Source of the DNA: Rhododendron vialii
Lineage: Eukaryota > Streptophyta > Magnoliopsida > Ericales > Ericaceae
Reading direction: 5' to 3'
Assembly (NCBI RefSeq): GCF_030253575.1
Contig: NC_080568.1
Coordinates: forward strand, 22,901,501-22,965,500
Length of the DNA stretch: 64,000 nt
The position numbers and the translations under genes were made by a program. Below, piece by piece: positions 1 to 11,330 of the stretch (positions within the stretch are counted from its first letter, which is position 1; the number at the start of each line of letters is the position of its first letter). Below the pieces are notes generated by a model. That model was not told where the DNA came from and did not search any database. It saw only the letters and a program-made list of their open reading frames with translations.

Positions 1-822
1 CCATCCAATCTAGCAACTTGCACTTGGTAATGTCACTCTGATGATGACTTCTTACCGAGGGAGAAATAATGGGTGTAGGCGTTGCTTCATTTGTCACTGG
101 ATTCAGAACCTAGAAAGTTCAACAACGGGAAACAAATAAAATGTCATTAATCAAACTAGTCCGAAATAACCACCAACGAAGAAAATGATAACCGACTTAC
201 TTGGCTTTTCTTGAACTCGTCAAATGTATTTTGCATATGCGACATTTGAGACTTCATCTTAGCATTTTCTTCACGTAATTGAGCAAACTGACCATTCATT
301 TGTGATAATATAGTTAATCTTGTTAGTGTGACTCCTTTTCCAAATGTTCTTAAACGGCCACGCCTTTCGGCACCAAGCACTTTAGAAACAGCATCTTCTT
401 TTAGATTAGTTGAATTCTGTCCATTCCGTTCAATTTTTCCCATATCTTCCTAAAAATGGCATAATAAAAAAACAATGTAAATGACTAATGAGACTGTCAA
501 ACATATGTAACAAATAAAACACACAAATAAGGAATGAGCCATGGCCTTACAATCTTTTGAGCAACATTTTTGTTCTTGGGTTTACCATTCTTGTCTCTAT
601 GTCCATCGGCCCAAACAACGGCTCTACTTATGGAGGTCACTTTTTTTTTCTTTTTCTAGAGTAAAAACAAATATCTGATCAGAATTCAATTGAAGTTATA
701 GTTTGTAATAAGAAGTCCAATGACCTTTGATAATGAACAAAATAATAGAGGTATTACCAGTTCAGCAGTCAACCGTGCATATCCCTTACGACTCATGGTA
801 TGCTGCAGCTCCAATTGTTTCC

Positions 823-903
823 TTCTCATATCTTTAAAGTTCTCGCTTGTCACCTAAAGTCAAGAATAAACTAAAATCAAAACCATTCTCTTGATCACAA
901 CCC
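823..903. repeat. 80-bp direct repeat, copy 1 (copy 2 at 1603-1683)
   Basis: The block beginning ttctcatatctttaaagttc recurs 780 bp downstream with about 7 to 8 mismatches. It flanks the poly-A-tailed insertion 903-1602. It could be a very long target-site duplication or an older tandem duplication that was later interrupted. Confidence 0.75.
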
Positions 904-1602
904 TTTTTTTTTTTAAGGGCAAAAATAAGGTTTTATTGAGATCCAAAAGAATAGTACAAGAACTGGGAGAGGGAAAGGCATCACAACAGATTGCATGTGT
1001 CTGACCAAGGATCAAAGGTAATTTGTGGCTCCAATTAGAAGCACTGTACAAACATCCAACTCCTCTGTCAAGGTGTCAACTTAGAATGTGAAGCAAGTCC
1101 TAAATGCAGCAGAGAAGGGTAGTAGTAACTCCTAAATATAGCAAAGAAAGAGTAGTAGAATGGAGGACCAATGATTGTGTTCCTCCTTGTGAGAGCAGCA
1201 ACAAATCCTAAATGTGTGTGAGAGCGGCAGCACTGGTCTATGAACTGTAGCCACAGATTATGTACGCACCTAGAAAAGGCAGTAGCGATCCCAAAATGCA
1301 AGTGTAGAACTAAGGAAACCCTTTAGAAGTGATCAGCCCCAAAGATTTGACAGATTTGGACCATGGCCGTAAAAAACAGCCCCAAAAGAGTTGAAATGCA
1401 CCAAATTGCAAGTCTAGAACTATTATAATACAGCAAAAATTATACAAAGACAGACTCAACCCAGAAAACCAAACCCAAACAAAATATATAACAGACTGCC
1501 TACACACCAAACTCCACCAAGCAACCTAACCATAGAAACAACCACCCAATGTGCTTCCCCACCCAGTGTGCACCTACTACTCCTAGTTCAATGGTATTGG
1601 AG
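903..1602 (-). mobile_element. Non-LTR-like retroelement insertion, probable LINE or SINE 3' part
   Basis: On the minus strand the segment ends in a LINE-like 3' tail: ctcaataaaaccttattttt, then a short G/C stretch and a run of A. This appears on the plus strand as the T tract at about 905-916. It lies between two copies of an 80-bp direct repeat (823-903 and 1603-1683), as expected for an insertion with a target-site duplication, though 80 bp is unusually long. No reverse transcriptase coding sequence is visible, so it is a truncated or non-autonomous copy. It interrupts the second gene of the CACTA element. Confidence 0.5.
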
Positions 1603-3125
1603 TTCTCATATCTTTAAAGTTCTCGCTTTTAACCTAAAGTCAAGAATAAACTAAAATCGAAACCATTGCTTTGATCAAAATCACTCTTTTAAAGTTATCC
1701 CGATCTTTTAGCCCTTGCCACTTTGTCTTGCATTTCAAGAGACATGTTTTATTGTCTATAAGATGAAGAAAATCGAGTATGTACTAAATTTTTAGGAATA
1801 AAGTAGTGGAGTAGGATGAACAGGGTGCACATACCTTGAATTGTTCACTAGTCTTTTCCTTCACAAAATTCTTCCAATCATGCAGTGATTTGACATTGTC
1901 AGGCTGTAGCTTTAGCCTTTCCTCCTCATTTGAAGCGTTTCTTATTTTTTTTACTAATATCGACTTTGAGGCTCTCCAATCTTCATTCATTCTCCGGAAA
2001 ATCATTTGTCTATGCCATTCTTCATCAAGATTGAATCTTACCTAAAAATTTGAATGTAACTTGCATGAAATTCTAAAATTTTTAATTCCACGAGTAATTT
2101 GGGGAAAAAAAAGAGTTGAAGTCATAAGATTCTATCATGTAACTCTATCATCATGTAACTAAAAGCATTATTGTTGGGCACTATACCATACCTTAATGCA
2201 TTGCCATAGGATTTCTGCCATTCCTGAAGGAAGCTTTCGCCAATCTGAAAGTGTATATGGAACAATCTCTCGAACTAGAGGTCCCAAGAAAGAAGACAAC
2301 TTGATTGATCCCTCACCTATTGGTTGACCAATCTCGTCAAACATAACTTCAATCCGACTACTTCCATCTACAGCAATGGTTTTCAGCTTGGTCGGGCCTC
2401 TTTTGCGTTTGAGATTTTGTGACGCTTTTGAAGGGATAGCAGGAGTTTCTGTAGAATTTGGCATTGGATATGAATGTACTTATGAAATATTACATTAAAA
2501 AAAAGTTAACAAAGAAGACATAAACTCATAATATTGTTTCTCACCTCCGCAGCCGACAACTGTATGTGGGCTGCAAAACATGTCTGTTTGTTCAGCAGGT
2601 GATGTGGGAAGCTGCTGAGCTTGGGTTGCTCCCTAGGGGCTGCCACCCTTTTCCATCTCGACTGCACAGCACCCAATGTCGTTCTTTTCCTTATCATTAC
2701 CTTTTCCGTTACCACTTTGATTTAAGCCAAACAATGACTTTGGCACATTCTTGATTCCAGCAGCCTTCAATTCTCCTAAGTTTTGTTCCATTCTTTTTTC
2801 CTTTAACCTTTGATAGTCTGTCAACATTTTGGACAAGTGCCCCGGCTGGATATTCATGTTACTGAATACATAAAAGAAACAAGTTAACAAAAAATAAATC
2901 AACAATGTTCAATAATATAGCAGGAACAAGAAATTAACTTAACGAATATCCAAGTATAATATGAACAACAAATTAAGGCACGATGGCAAGATATGAGCCA
3001 AAAAAGACAAATCAAAAGATCCTGGGAGGTGCCTTTAGTACAACATACCAAAAGTTACAAACCAACAAAGATCCTAGCAAGATACAAACCAAAAAACAAA
3101 AACCAAAAGTTACAAGGCGCGATCA

Positions 3126-6100
3126 CTAGAAATCCTCAATCCATGTACCCTCACAATCTCCTCTAACGTTAGTTATCCTTCCATCATCATCGTCATCATT
3201 CATACCAAGGACTGAAACATCTTGCGGCCTAGAAGTTGTATCCACAGTATCTTCGTACATTTCCAAGTCATAAAATCCCCTAGGAGGTGCCTTTAGTACA
3301 ACATACCAATTCGAAGATTCGGTTTCCCTTGAATAAAAAACTTGCTTTGCTTGGGATGCAAGGATAAATGGATCTTTGTCATATTGGATCTGACCTTGGT
3401 GTAGGTTAACAAGTGTAAAACCATCTTCCATCCTAACACCATGGCCAATGTTTGCCCAGTCACACTTGAACATTGGTAGTTGAAATGTGTGATAATCTAA
3501 CAAAATTATATCCTTTATCACCCCGTAGTATGAAACTACATCAAGAACTTGTGCATTGTCCTTCACACTTGATCTACATAGAGTTGCCGCGTCAATGGAA
3601 ACACCACTATTTTGGGTTGATTTTTCAGCTTCCTTTGTGTGGAACCGCTGCCCATTGATGATATAACCCGTATAACTCATAGCATGCTTCCTAGGACCAT
3701 TAGCAAGCCATTGTAGTATCTCCAATTCATTATTTGTGCATGCTTTTATCTGAATCTGTTCAAGTATATGCAACCCAATTAATACTATACTGATTACAAT
3801 ATTAAATTTGATAAACCTCAAACAAAATAAGTGGTAACCTTTTCCCTCAACCATTTTGAAAAGTTGTCGGCGTGCCTCTTCAAAAGTAAACTTTTATTTT
3901 TTTGAAGACCAAGACTAGCATCCGAATTCTTTAACTCCTCTATATGCATCCTACTAGAAAAAGAAAGAATGAGTAAGTGATTCACATGTGTATGAGAATT
4001 TATGAATTTTGCAAGCAGAATTTCATCGAGCTTACTCCAAATAAAGTTCCACTATGGCTGTATTGAATAACACGTAACGATGTGCACTTTCTAAAACTTC
4101 ATCAGTCAATGTGACAGATGTGGCAGCTGATATTGGACGACCTTCAAGAATTACATCGTTCTCAAAATCTTGATTGCGAGGTCCCCTATTGTTTGTTTCC
4201 ACAGATTTCATGTGTCGGCTGCAAAATGTTATGCACTCTTCTACGAGGTAGCGTTCAGCTATACAACCTTCAGGTCGTGCATGATTCCCAACACTTCGTT
4301 TGTATATCTTCATATGTCTAATCATGAAGAAAGTACATTGACATTATACAATCGTAGATGATGGATGGAACCATAGATGATGCATTCAAAAAAATAACAA
4401 AAAAGGTTCACCTCTCAAAAAGGTACATCCAACGATATTGGACTGGCCCACAAAGTCGTGCTTCTCGTCCTAAGTGAATTGTTAAGTGCACCATGATATC
4501 AAAGAACGAAGGTGGAAAGAACCTCTCAAGCATGCATAACGTTTCAACCACCTCATCCTCAATGGATGCCATTTCTTCTTGATCAATAACTCTTTGACAC
4601 AATCTATTGAAGAATGCGCAAAGGCGAAGTATTGCATTTCTCGGTCCTGTTGGTAGTAACCCCTTTAAGGCTACAGGCAACAACTGAAGCATTAGTACAT
4701 GACAATCATGAGATTTGAGACCTGTGACCTTCAATTCATCCATTGATACGCAATTCCCAATATTTGAACTATACCCATCAGGTACTTTTAAGTCAAACAA
4801 CCTCTTGCAAAATATTCGCTTCTCATCCTTGGAAAGTGTATAGGAAGCTGGAGGAAGATATGTCCTAGACCCTCGATCTTGCGGATGCAAGTCGTGTTTT
4901 ATTTCTAAATCTTGCATATCCTTGCGAGCATTTAAACCATCCTTGGATTTTCCGTTAATATCCAACAACGTACCAATAAGGCTCTCAATAATATTTTTAA
5001 TGATATGCATGACATCCAAGTTATTTCGTACTAGCAATTCCTACAAAGAATAGTAGAGAAACAATCATAAACTATAATAAGATCAATATATGTAAATATA
5101 AGATATAGATTGATCAAAATGCCGGTTGATAACACTTACCTCAAAATATGATAAATCAAAAAAGATTGACCTCTTTTTCCGCCTTTGTTTAACTTCATTG
5201 TCCCGCTTTCGTTTTTTATTTCCTTCTCCACCTTTCCCCCAGTCATTCTTCATATCTTTCAGGGTTTCCGAAATTTGTTTGCCAGTCATGATTCTAGGTT
5301 TTTTCCCCTTTTCTTCCTTTCCATCAAACCATGATTTTTTCTTCCGAAAGGGGTGAGATGGTGGAAGAAAGCACCTATGGCACAAATATACAGTTTTCCT
5401 ACTGAATTTCAGCCATAGAAAACGTGTATTTTCACCACAAATAGGACATGCAAATTTACCCTTTGTCGTACACCCGGCAACATTTCCATATGCTGGAAAA
5501 TCATGCATTGTCCACATCAAAATTGCCCTCAAATTGAATGTAGAGTTAGTGAACCTATCATAGACAGGTGCTCCGTTGGTCCACAAAATTTGTAGGTCTT
5601 CTATAAGAGGTCGTAGATATACATCAATATCATTACCCGGTTGCTTAGGTCCTGGAATCAAAAGTGTTAACAAAACATTTTCCTTTTTCATCCATAACCA
5701 AGGTGGCAAGTTGTACATAACCAACATAACGGGCCAACAACTATACGTCGAACTCAAATTCCGAAATGGATTGAAACCATCAGTAGCAAGACCAAGTCTT
5801 AGATTCCGTGGGTCTGCTGAGAAAGATGGCCACTTATCATCGATTGTTTTCCAAGTTGGTGAATCTACTGGGTGTCGCATCTTGGCATCACTGCTTCTAT
5901 GAGTAGAGTGCCATGTCAAATCTTTAGCTACTTGCAATGACCTATACATGTTCTGAAACCTTGGAATTATTGGAAAATATCTCAACACTTTGGCAGGAAC
6001 CCCTTTTTTTATTTTCTTTGTGCGTACGTCTACCTTCCATCTTGAACAACCACATTTTGGACAATTCTCCAATTCTGCGTTCTCTTTCCTAAATAAACAA

Positions 6101-6798
6101 CAATCCTTCACACAAGCATGAATTTTCTCGTAACCCAATTCAAATGTTTTAAGGAACTTTCTAACTGCACGAACAGAGCATAGCAGTGAATTGTCCTTGG
6201 GGAACATATCGTGAAGTTTCCCTAAAAGAATTGTGAAACTCTCATCTGTCCATTCACTTTCAGCTTTGATCTTGTACAAAGTGACAATTGCTGACAACTT
6301 CGTATAGTTTTCACAACCAGGGTATAATGGAGTTTCTGCATCCCCTAATGCTTTTGCAAAGACCTTATCTTTAGCTTCGTCGAGTGGTTCAAGATGGTCG
6401 GCATCTCGTGCATAAGTCGCACTGTATAAGTTATGAGCATCTGACGTTTCCGCTTCATTAGGTTTTTGTGCAGCACTTGGCTCCTCCCCATGATGAAACC
6501 AAGTTGTGTATGTAGGATCCATTCCATTTATGACCAAGTGTTCATAAACATCATCAACACGATGGTGGCTCAAATTCCGACAATGTTTGCAAGGGCATAG
6601 AATCTTTCCTACATATTCTGCATTTTGATTAGCCATCTCCACAAAGTTCAATGCTGCGTTCATATACTCGTCAGTGCATCTACAAATGTACAAGCTAAGT
6701 GTGTTAAATGTTTTAAGAATATGTAACTAGTTTTTCTATAGTTGTCTAAAAAAGTTTTTCTATTACCTATTCAAACGCACCCAATCTTTGTCCACCAT
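3126..6798 (-). CDS. TNP2-type CACTA transposase, six exons, apparently intact (about 1074 aa)
   Basis: Catalyses excision and insertion of CACTA elements in the nucleus. Exons on the minus strand: 6798-6767, 6679-5140, 5040-4412, 4317-4036, 3950-3839 and 3755-3126. Every junction has GT-AG, the phases agree, and no internal stop remains. The start MVDKDWVRLNR and then CTDEYM is the usual N-terminus, with a transposase-associated zinc domain (CPCKHC, HGEE). The TNP2 (Transposase_21) core follows (LYPGCENYTKLS, CPKCGCSRWK, RYFPIIPRFQNMY, LATDGFNPF, LLIPGPKQPGNDIDVYL, DFPAYGNVAGC, KGKFACPIC). Next come the DNNLDVMHI-like region (here RNNLDVMHIIKNI), a DUF4218-type segment (GLKSHDCHVLMLQLLP, HLGREARLCGPVQYRWMY, RPEGCIAERY) and a DUF4216-type C-terminus (FKCDWANIGHGVRMEDGFT). 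An unbroken frame is uncommon for an old transposon, so this copy may still make protein. Confidence 0.88.
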
Positions 6799-7557
6799 CT
6801 TAACAACACCAAGCTTGTTTCCTGATATCATACAATCGTACATGTAATACATAGGGTAAGTCCACTCATCTTGGAATAATAACCACGAAGGATGCCAACA
6901 AAAATCCTAAGAAAGAGCAGTAGACCATACACCATAGGAAAAAGCAGCAAGATACACCATCTTGACATGAAAAATAGTTGCCATAACAGAAAATTAGCAG
7001 CAAAACAGCAGCAGCAGCAGCCGTAGAAAAATAGTAGCAGCAACAAACAAAACAGCAGCAGCAATTACACTGCTCTATGATACGACAGACATAGCAACAA
7101 TAGCAGACACAGCAGCAACAGAAACACAGCAGCATATATACAAAACATTGTAGCTTACAGATTCTTCACAGCAGCAAATAGTATGGTTTAGCAGTAGAAA
7201 AAAACATGACTCTTGTTGAAAATACAATCAAGACTGAAGTGGTGTAAATTACTGACTTAGAGCCAATTACAAACAAGTATATAACCAAGTTGTTACCAAT
7301 TGCAAATCCTATCCAATTTTTCCTCATCTTTTCTTAGTTTTTTCAATTCCACAACCATCACTAAAAGTAGTGGAAGCTAGGCGTTGAAACTTAGATAGGT
7401 AGCAACATTAACAAGTTATTGCCTAATTTCCCACAAGGCGGTTTCAAACATATTTATGTTCTAGAACCTATCAGCTTCGCAAGTAGCCACGCAGGTCTTG
7501 TTTTTCTACAAAGACCACTCATACCTTCCAGTTTATAACAAGACCAATTATGCAGCC
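6799..7557. other. CACTA 5' noncoding region with CAG/GCA-rich stretches
   Basis: This segment lies between the transposase start and the solo LTR. It has imperfect CAG/GCA trinucleotide tracts (about 6940-7140), which create leucine- and cysteine-rich reading frames on the minus strand. The same layout recurs in the outer CACTA copy (about 14040-14300), so it is element structure and not a host gene. I see no supported coding sequence here. Confidence 0.7.
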
Positions 7558-9139
7558 TGCTTCGCCGCAACCTAACCTCTTGGAAAGGTTCACACCCCAA
7601 GCGTAGGGCTAGGTCGTTGAAAGCATAATAACCGGTAAGACCGGAATCGTTCCCACAGAGAAATCTTCTTTAGCGAATTTGGAATAGAAGTTGCTTAAAG
7701 AGTTATGGCATTCAAGCGGCCAACTTTGGAGTTTTGATTCGATTGACGAAATTAAACTTGGAAATAAACTAGGTTAAGATGGTCGAGTCAAAAGGATTGA
7801 TTTACCCACGACTTAGCCATCAAACGGTTTCTTCATCTAACTCAAGAGTGGACCGAAACCGTTCGGATCCACTAGACGAATTAAAAGCTGAAGACTACTT
7901 ATAACTTAATTCAAAGCTCTAATTCAAATTGAACTCATTTAACGCAAGTGAGAGACGAAAAAAGATCGTTCGCACGCGTAGGATTATCAAGCTCGTAGCA
8001 TAAGGCGATAAACTTCATTGATCAAAGAAGCCACCAACCCCATGATCAAAGCTAGAAATCATGGGTTTAATTCATTCAAAACCTTAAGATTAAGCTAAAG
8101 TTAAGAGAAACCATTTAATGGACTAATCCATAGGGTGAACCTCACCCCATGACCGAACATATTAACTACTCACTCATAATAAAAAGACTAGAAAAAGAGT
8201 TAAGCATGGAAAACATGATTTACCGATGAAAACGAAAATAAACTTAATTTATATGAAGATCTAACAAGTAGCTACAACATTAATACGTGAGAAAACATCA
8301 AAACACTTAAACTTACTTGAGTTCTTGAAGATTGAAAGCTTGAAAAGCTAAGAACACAATATGAAAATTCTAGAAAGCAAGAAAAAGACTTAGGCCTAAA
8401 AACTAACTAATGGCCATATCCTTCCATAAATGGCATACAAGACCATTTATAGGCCTTACAAAATCAGCCTTACAATGGACAAAAAGGCCCCCAAAATATC
8501 CCAAAAACATACTAGAAGTAGAAACTTTCCATTTATGGAAGGTTGAAATATTCAGCAAAAAAGGTGCTGGCCGAAGGGCATTGGTACCAATACCTAAAAA
8601 ATGAGGTATTGGTACCAACTCAACTGTCTTCTAATTCGGCATGATGGTACCAATACCTAAAAAATAAGGTATTGGTACCTCTGTGTGAAAACAGCAGAAC
8701 AGGGTCAGCTTGGGCCATCATGCCTTGTCGTGCCTCGACGGCCTTCCGATGCTTCATTACATGATCAACGGGACTTGGCGGAGGTATGCCTTATGGCCTT
8801 GGAGTCTCGGATACCCTCGAGGGCCATCCTCGATGCATTAGGCTCGCTTGAACCACTTTGGCACGTTCCTTGCCAACCTTGACCTCCAGCCAATCTCCGA
8901 GGCTTCTTGTGGCACCGTTAGGCTCTGGTGACAATGACCATATGCCGCCGGGCACTTGAACTCATGGTTCATCCCGGAACGTCTCTTGGCGTCAAAACCG
9001 CCTTATTAGCACGTTTTTCCTGAAATACACAAAAACGTACCTTACGTGCAATATCGCATAGAAACGACAATATATATGTACAAACACAACATACTAGAGG
9101 ACTTAAGCACCAAGAATATGCATTATTGGGTGCTTATCA
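7558..9139 (-). mobile_element. Solo LTR, 1582 bp, Gypsy-like (TSD cagcc)
   Basis: The segment starts TGCTTCGCC and ends GGTGCTTATCA, so it has TG...CA ends. It is flanked by the 5-bp target-site duplication cagcc (7553-7557 and 9140-9144). The empty site is visible in the outer CACTA copy near 13395-13410 (acagccctttgtaa). The minus-strand start TGATAAGCACCCAATAATGC and the internal tract around 7600-7660 (gtagggct..gtaagaccgg..cccacagag) resemble LTRs of large Ty3/Gypsy elements of the Tat/Ogre kind; that lineage call is from memory. No internal retrotransposon genes are present, so it is a recombination product. Related LTR sequence occurs at 19497-20021 and 63006-64000. Two short perfect hairpins lie at 8583-8616 and 8646-8679. 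Confidence 0.9.
8583..8679. repeat. Twin 34-nt hairpins inside the solo LTR
   Basis: Two units 63 bp apart each read ggtaccaatacct, an 8-base A-rich loop, then aggtattggtacc. Each is a perfect 13-bp stem (8583-8595 with 8604-8616; 8646-8658 with 8667-8679). The loops differ by one base. The near-identity of two perfect palindromes suggests recent duplication or a selected structure in the LTR. Confidence 0.9.
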
Positions 9140-9699
9140 CAGCCCTTTGTAACAAAACCAACAAGCAATCAGTTAATTAACTTCAGACAAACACACTACA
9201 TAAACTCTAGTGGACTTCTGAAGTTGCACTATTGTAGAAAACACACACTACATAAACACACACTCCAACCTATCCACTCTTGGGCACTATGTCAAGATAA
9301 TGTAGGCAACTAAAACATGTACAAAAAATCAAATACTCAGCCAATCCTGACAAAAATCAAATCACACCTGTTGAGCACTCTTTGAGCTGGCTGTTTACTT
9401 CTACCAGTGCAGTATGTAATCTTCTATGACTGCAGAATCAAGAAGCAGAAGAATGATGAAGGTCAGGATATTAATAAGGAAACAGAGGTAAATCCAAGCA
9501 CTGAAAATAATACACCAATATTTATTCATCGGCATCAATAAGCATGTTATATTCACTCAAATAATTTAGGGACACTAGAAACCGAACATTAAAACACAAG
9601 TAGTGTACCACTTGAAAGATTTTATTTATAGCTGTTTCACAAAAGGTACGGTAGGAGCCCACATAATGAACCAAAGAATGCCTATATAGATTAAAAAGA
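9140..9699. other. CACTA 5' noncoding sequence shared with the outer copy
   Basis: This stretch is collinear with about 13400-13930 of the outer element: shared blocks include the ccaacctatccactcttggg and ctgttgagcactctttga runs. No supported reading frame is present. The match breaks off near 9665, where the LINE fragment region begins. Confidence 0.7.
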
Positions 9700-11330
9700 T
9701 TATCACTTTTGCTTGGAATCTCAAAAGCATGCCTATTTAGATTAACAAATAATCATTCTCAAAAGACAATGGTTTGTGGGTTGCACAACAAAAAAAAGAC
9801 AACAAAAAAGACAATGGAGAGAAGCCGGGATAGAGGCGTCGAGATCTTCTCATTATTCATTGATAGTCTACCAAAAGATACTTGGCAGATATGGATCTAC
9901 AACTTATTCTCCAGATTTGGAAAAATTAGTGATTTATACATCCCCAACAAGACAAGCAGAATCACATGTCAGCAATTTGGGTTCGTCAGACTTGGGAACA
10001 GAATGGAAGCTGTCAATGCTGCAGAGGAAATTAATGGTTCATGGGTTTGTGGACACAAACTCATGGCAAATCTTGCTAGATTTCAAAGCCAGAAACAACA
10101 CAACAATCTCAAATGGACATGATAAATCAAATAGTGGAGATTGAAAACAACGATAGTGCGTTCCAGATAAGAGTTATGGAATAACAGATGGTCATTAATA
10201 CGGTACTCCGTACTGATTGTGCTTGCCCTGGATGCCACATTGAGGATTCATCTCTAAAAACACCAACTGAAGAGTCAAAGCAGAACAAAAAAGAGGATGA
10301 GGAAGATGATGACGTGGATGATCATTTGAACTTGGTTGAGGAGGTGGCTGAAACTGAAGGGAACAACGTGGGTACTTTGCCAAATGTCAGTGCAACTGAT
10401 GTGGCTCACGATGCTGGTAAGTCGTATTTTGAAAACAGGCAGTTGGTTTTATTCAAAGACAATAATAAATATTTAATTGGTAGCTATTCGGAACTCGAGG
10501 TCATTGGAACAACCATGAATTCCCATGGAAGGGGAACAATCTCATCTGCCGTGGAGGTAAGTTTTGCTCAGACATGATTTTTAAATTGGGTGGTGGGCCA
10601 GGTGGGCCTCTTACTTACTTAGTTTTGGGCTACCATTGCCTCAATCTCCTACCCCTTCACCCATGCTCTCCCAATCACAAATAGAGTCGAGTTTAAACCT
10701 TGTCCCATACAACAAGAACCTTCATCACCAAAAAAATTTGTGGTAAAGCATTGTCGTCTAACAAATCTTCAGTGAATATTGATTCTTCAAAGGAAGCAAG
10801 AAAAACTAAAAGAAAAGTGAAATCTGTTGAGGAAATTCTGGGAATCCCAAGGGTATCTGAAAGACGCAAAGGTGGTAAAAGAAGAAAACGAAATTGTGTG
10901 GTTTTTTGCTTTGCTCTGGCTGCTGCTGCACTTTCTGTTTCCACTTAAGGGATCAATAACAGGAACAGAATTTTGCTAAATGTATCACAGGCAGTGTGGA
11001 CGGTTACAAAAATTATGGGAACTGACTACTTGGGCAATGATGAAGAGGTCATCAGCAGTATCATGGTCACCGATGAGGAAGAACTATTGAGGGCTGCTCT
11101 GACAGTTCACCCATCTACTTAGTCATACCATAAAGCTGACTTTTTGGGGAATCAAGCAAATATGAAAATTCTCTCTTGGAATGTGAGGGGCCTAAGCAAA
11201 AGGGAGGAAAGAAGTAAAGTTAAAAAAATGGTTAGAGATCTCAAGATCGTTATGCTTCTTCTTCAAGAGACAAAACAGAAGGACATATCAAAGGATTTTG
11301 TTGGCTTGAAGATTACATAAAGAAGAAGCA
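9700..11330 (+). mobile_element. Degraded LINE (L1-type) fragment: RRM-type ORF1 and start of ORF2 endonuclease
   Basis: About 9830-10085 encodes an RRM-like fold seen in plant L1 ORF1 proteins (FIDSLPKDTW, YNLFSRFGKISDLYIPNK, FGFVRL, VNAAEEINGSWVCG). Frame-shifted hydrophilic pieces follow (10188-10577 and 10700-10948). At 11162 the start of an ORF2 endonuclease is clear: MKILSWNVRGLSKREER, then LQETKQK. It stops at 11318-11320 and nothing of the reverse transcriptase remains. The outer CACTA copy lacks this block, so the LINE entered the inner element or its lineage later. It is a pseudogene of a transposon, not a host RNA-binding protein gene. Confidence 0.78.

Larger units (their letters stand above)
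156..2857 (-). pseudogene. CACTA second gene, plant Transposase_24 (TNPA-like) type, probably damaged
   Basis: Pieces in order on the minus strand: about 2857-2545 (starts MNIQPGHLSK, hydrophilic), 2464-2192 (RGPTK..., then FDEIGQPIGEG, ending ILWQCIK before a GT donor), 2041-1835 (VRFNLDEEWH... to TSEQFK before a GT donor), about 850-760 (RKQLELQHT..SRKGYARL), and 443-about 200 (a coiled-coil-like tail, QLREENAKMKSQM). The RGPTK start, the FGQP(V/I)G motif and the KQ...HT..S(K)..(F/Y)AR block match, from family knowledge, the Transposase_24 protein encoded downstream of TNP2. A TAG at 2633-2635 stops the first piece, although plausible coding sequence (GATQAQQLPT) follows in frame. A non-LTR-like insertion (903-1602) also splits the gene. 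Exon joins here are less certain than for TNP2, and some of the protein may lie left of the window. Confidence 0.6.

Noticed and set aside
6828..7135. Cys/Leu-rich reading frames on the minus strand
   Set aside because: They come from CAG/GCA trinucleotide tracts in CACTA noncoding sequence and recur at 13977-14506 with different frames.
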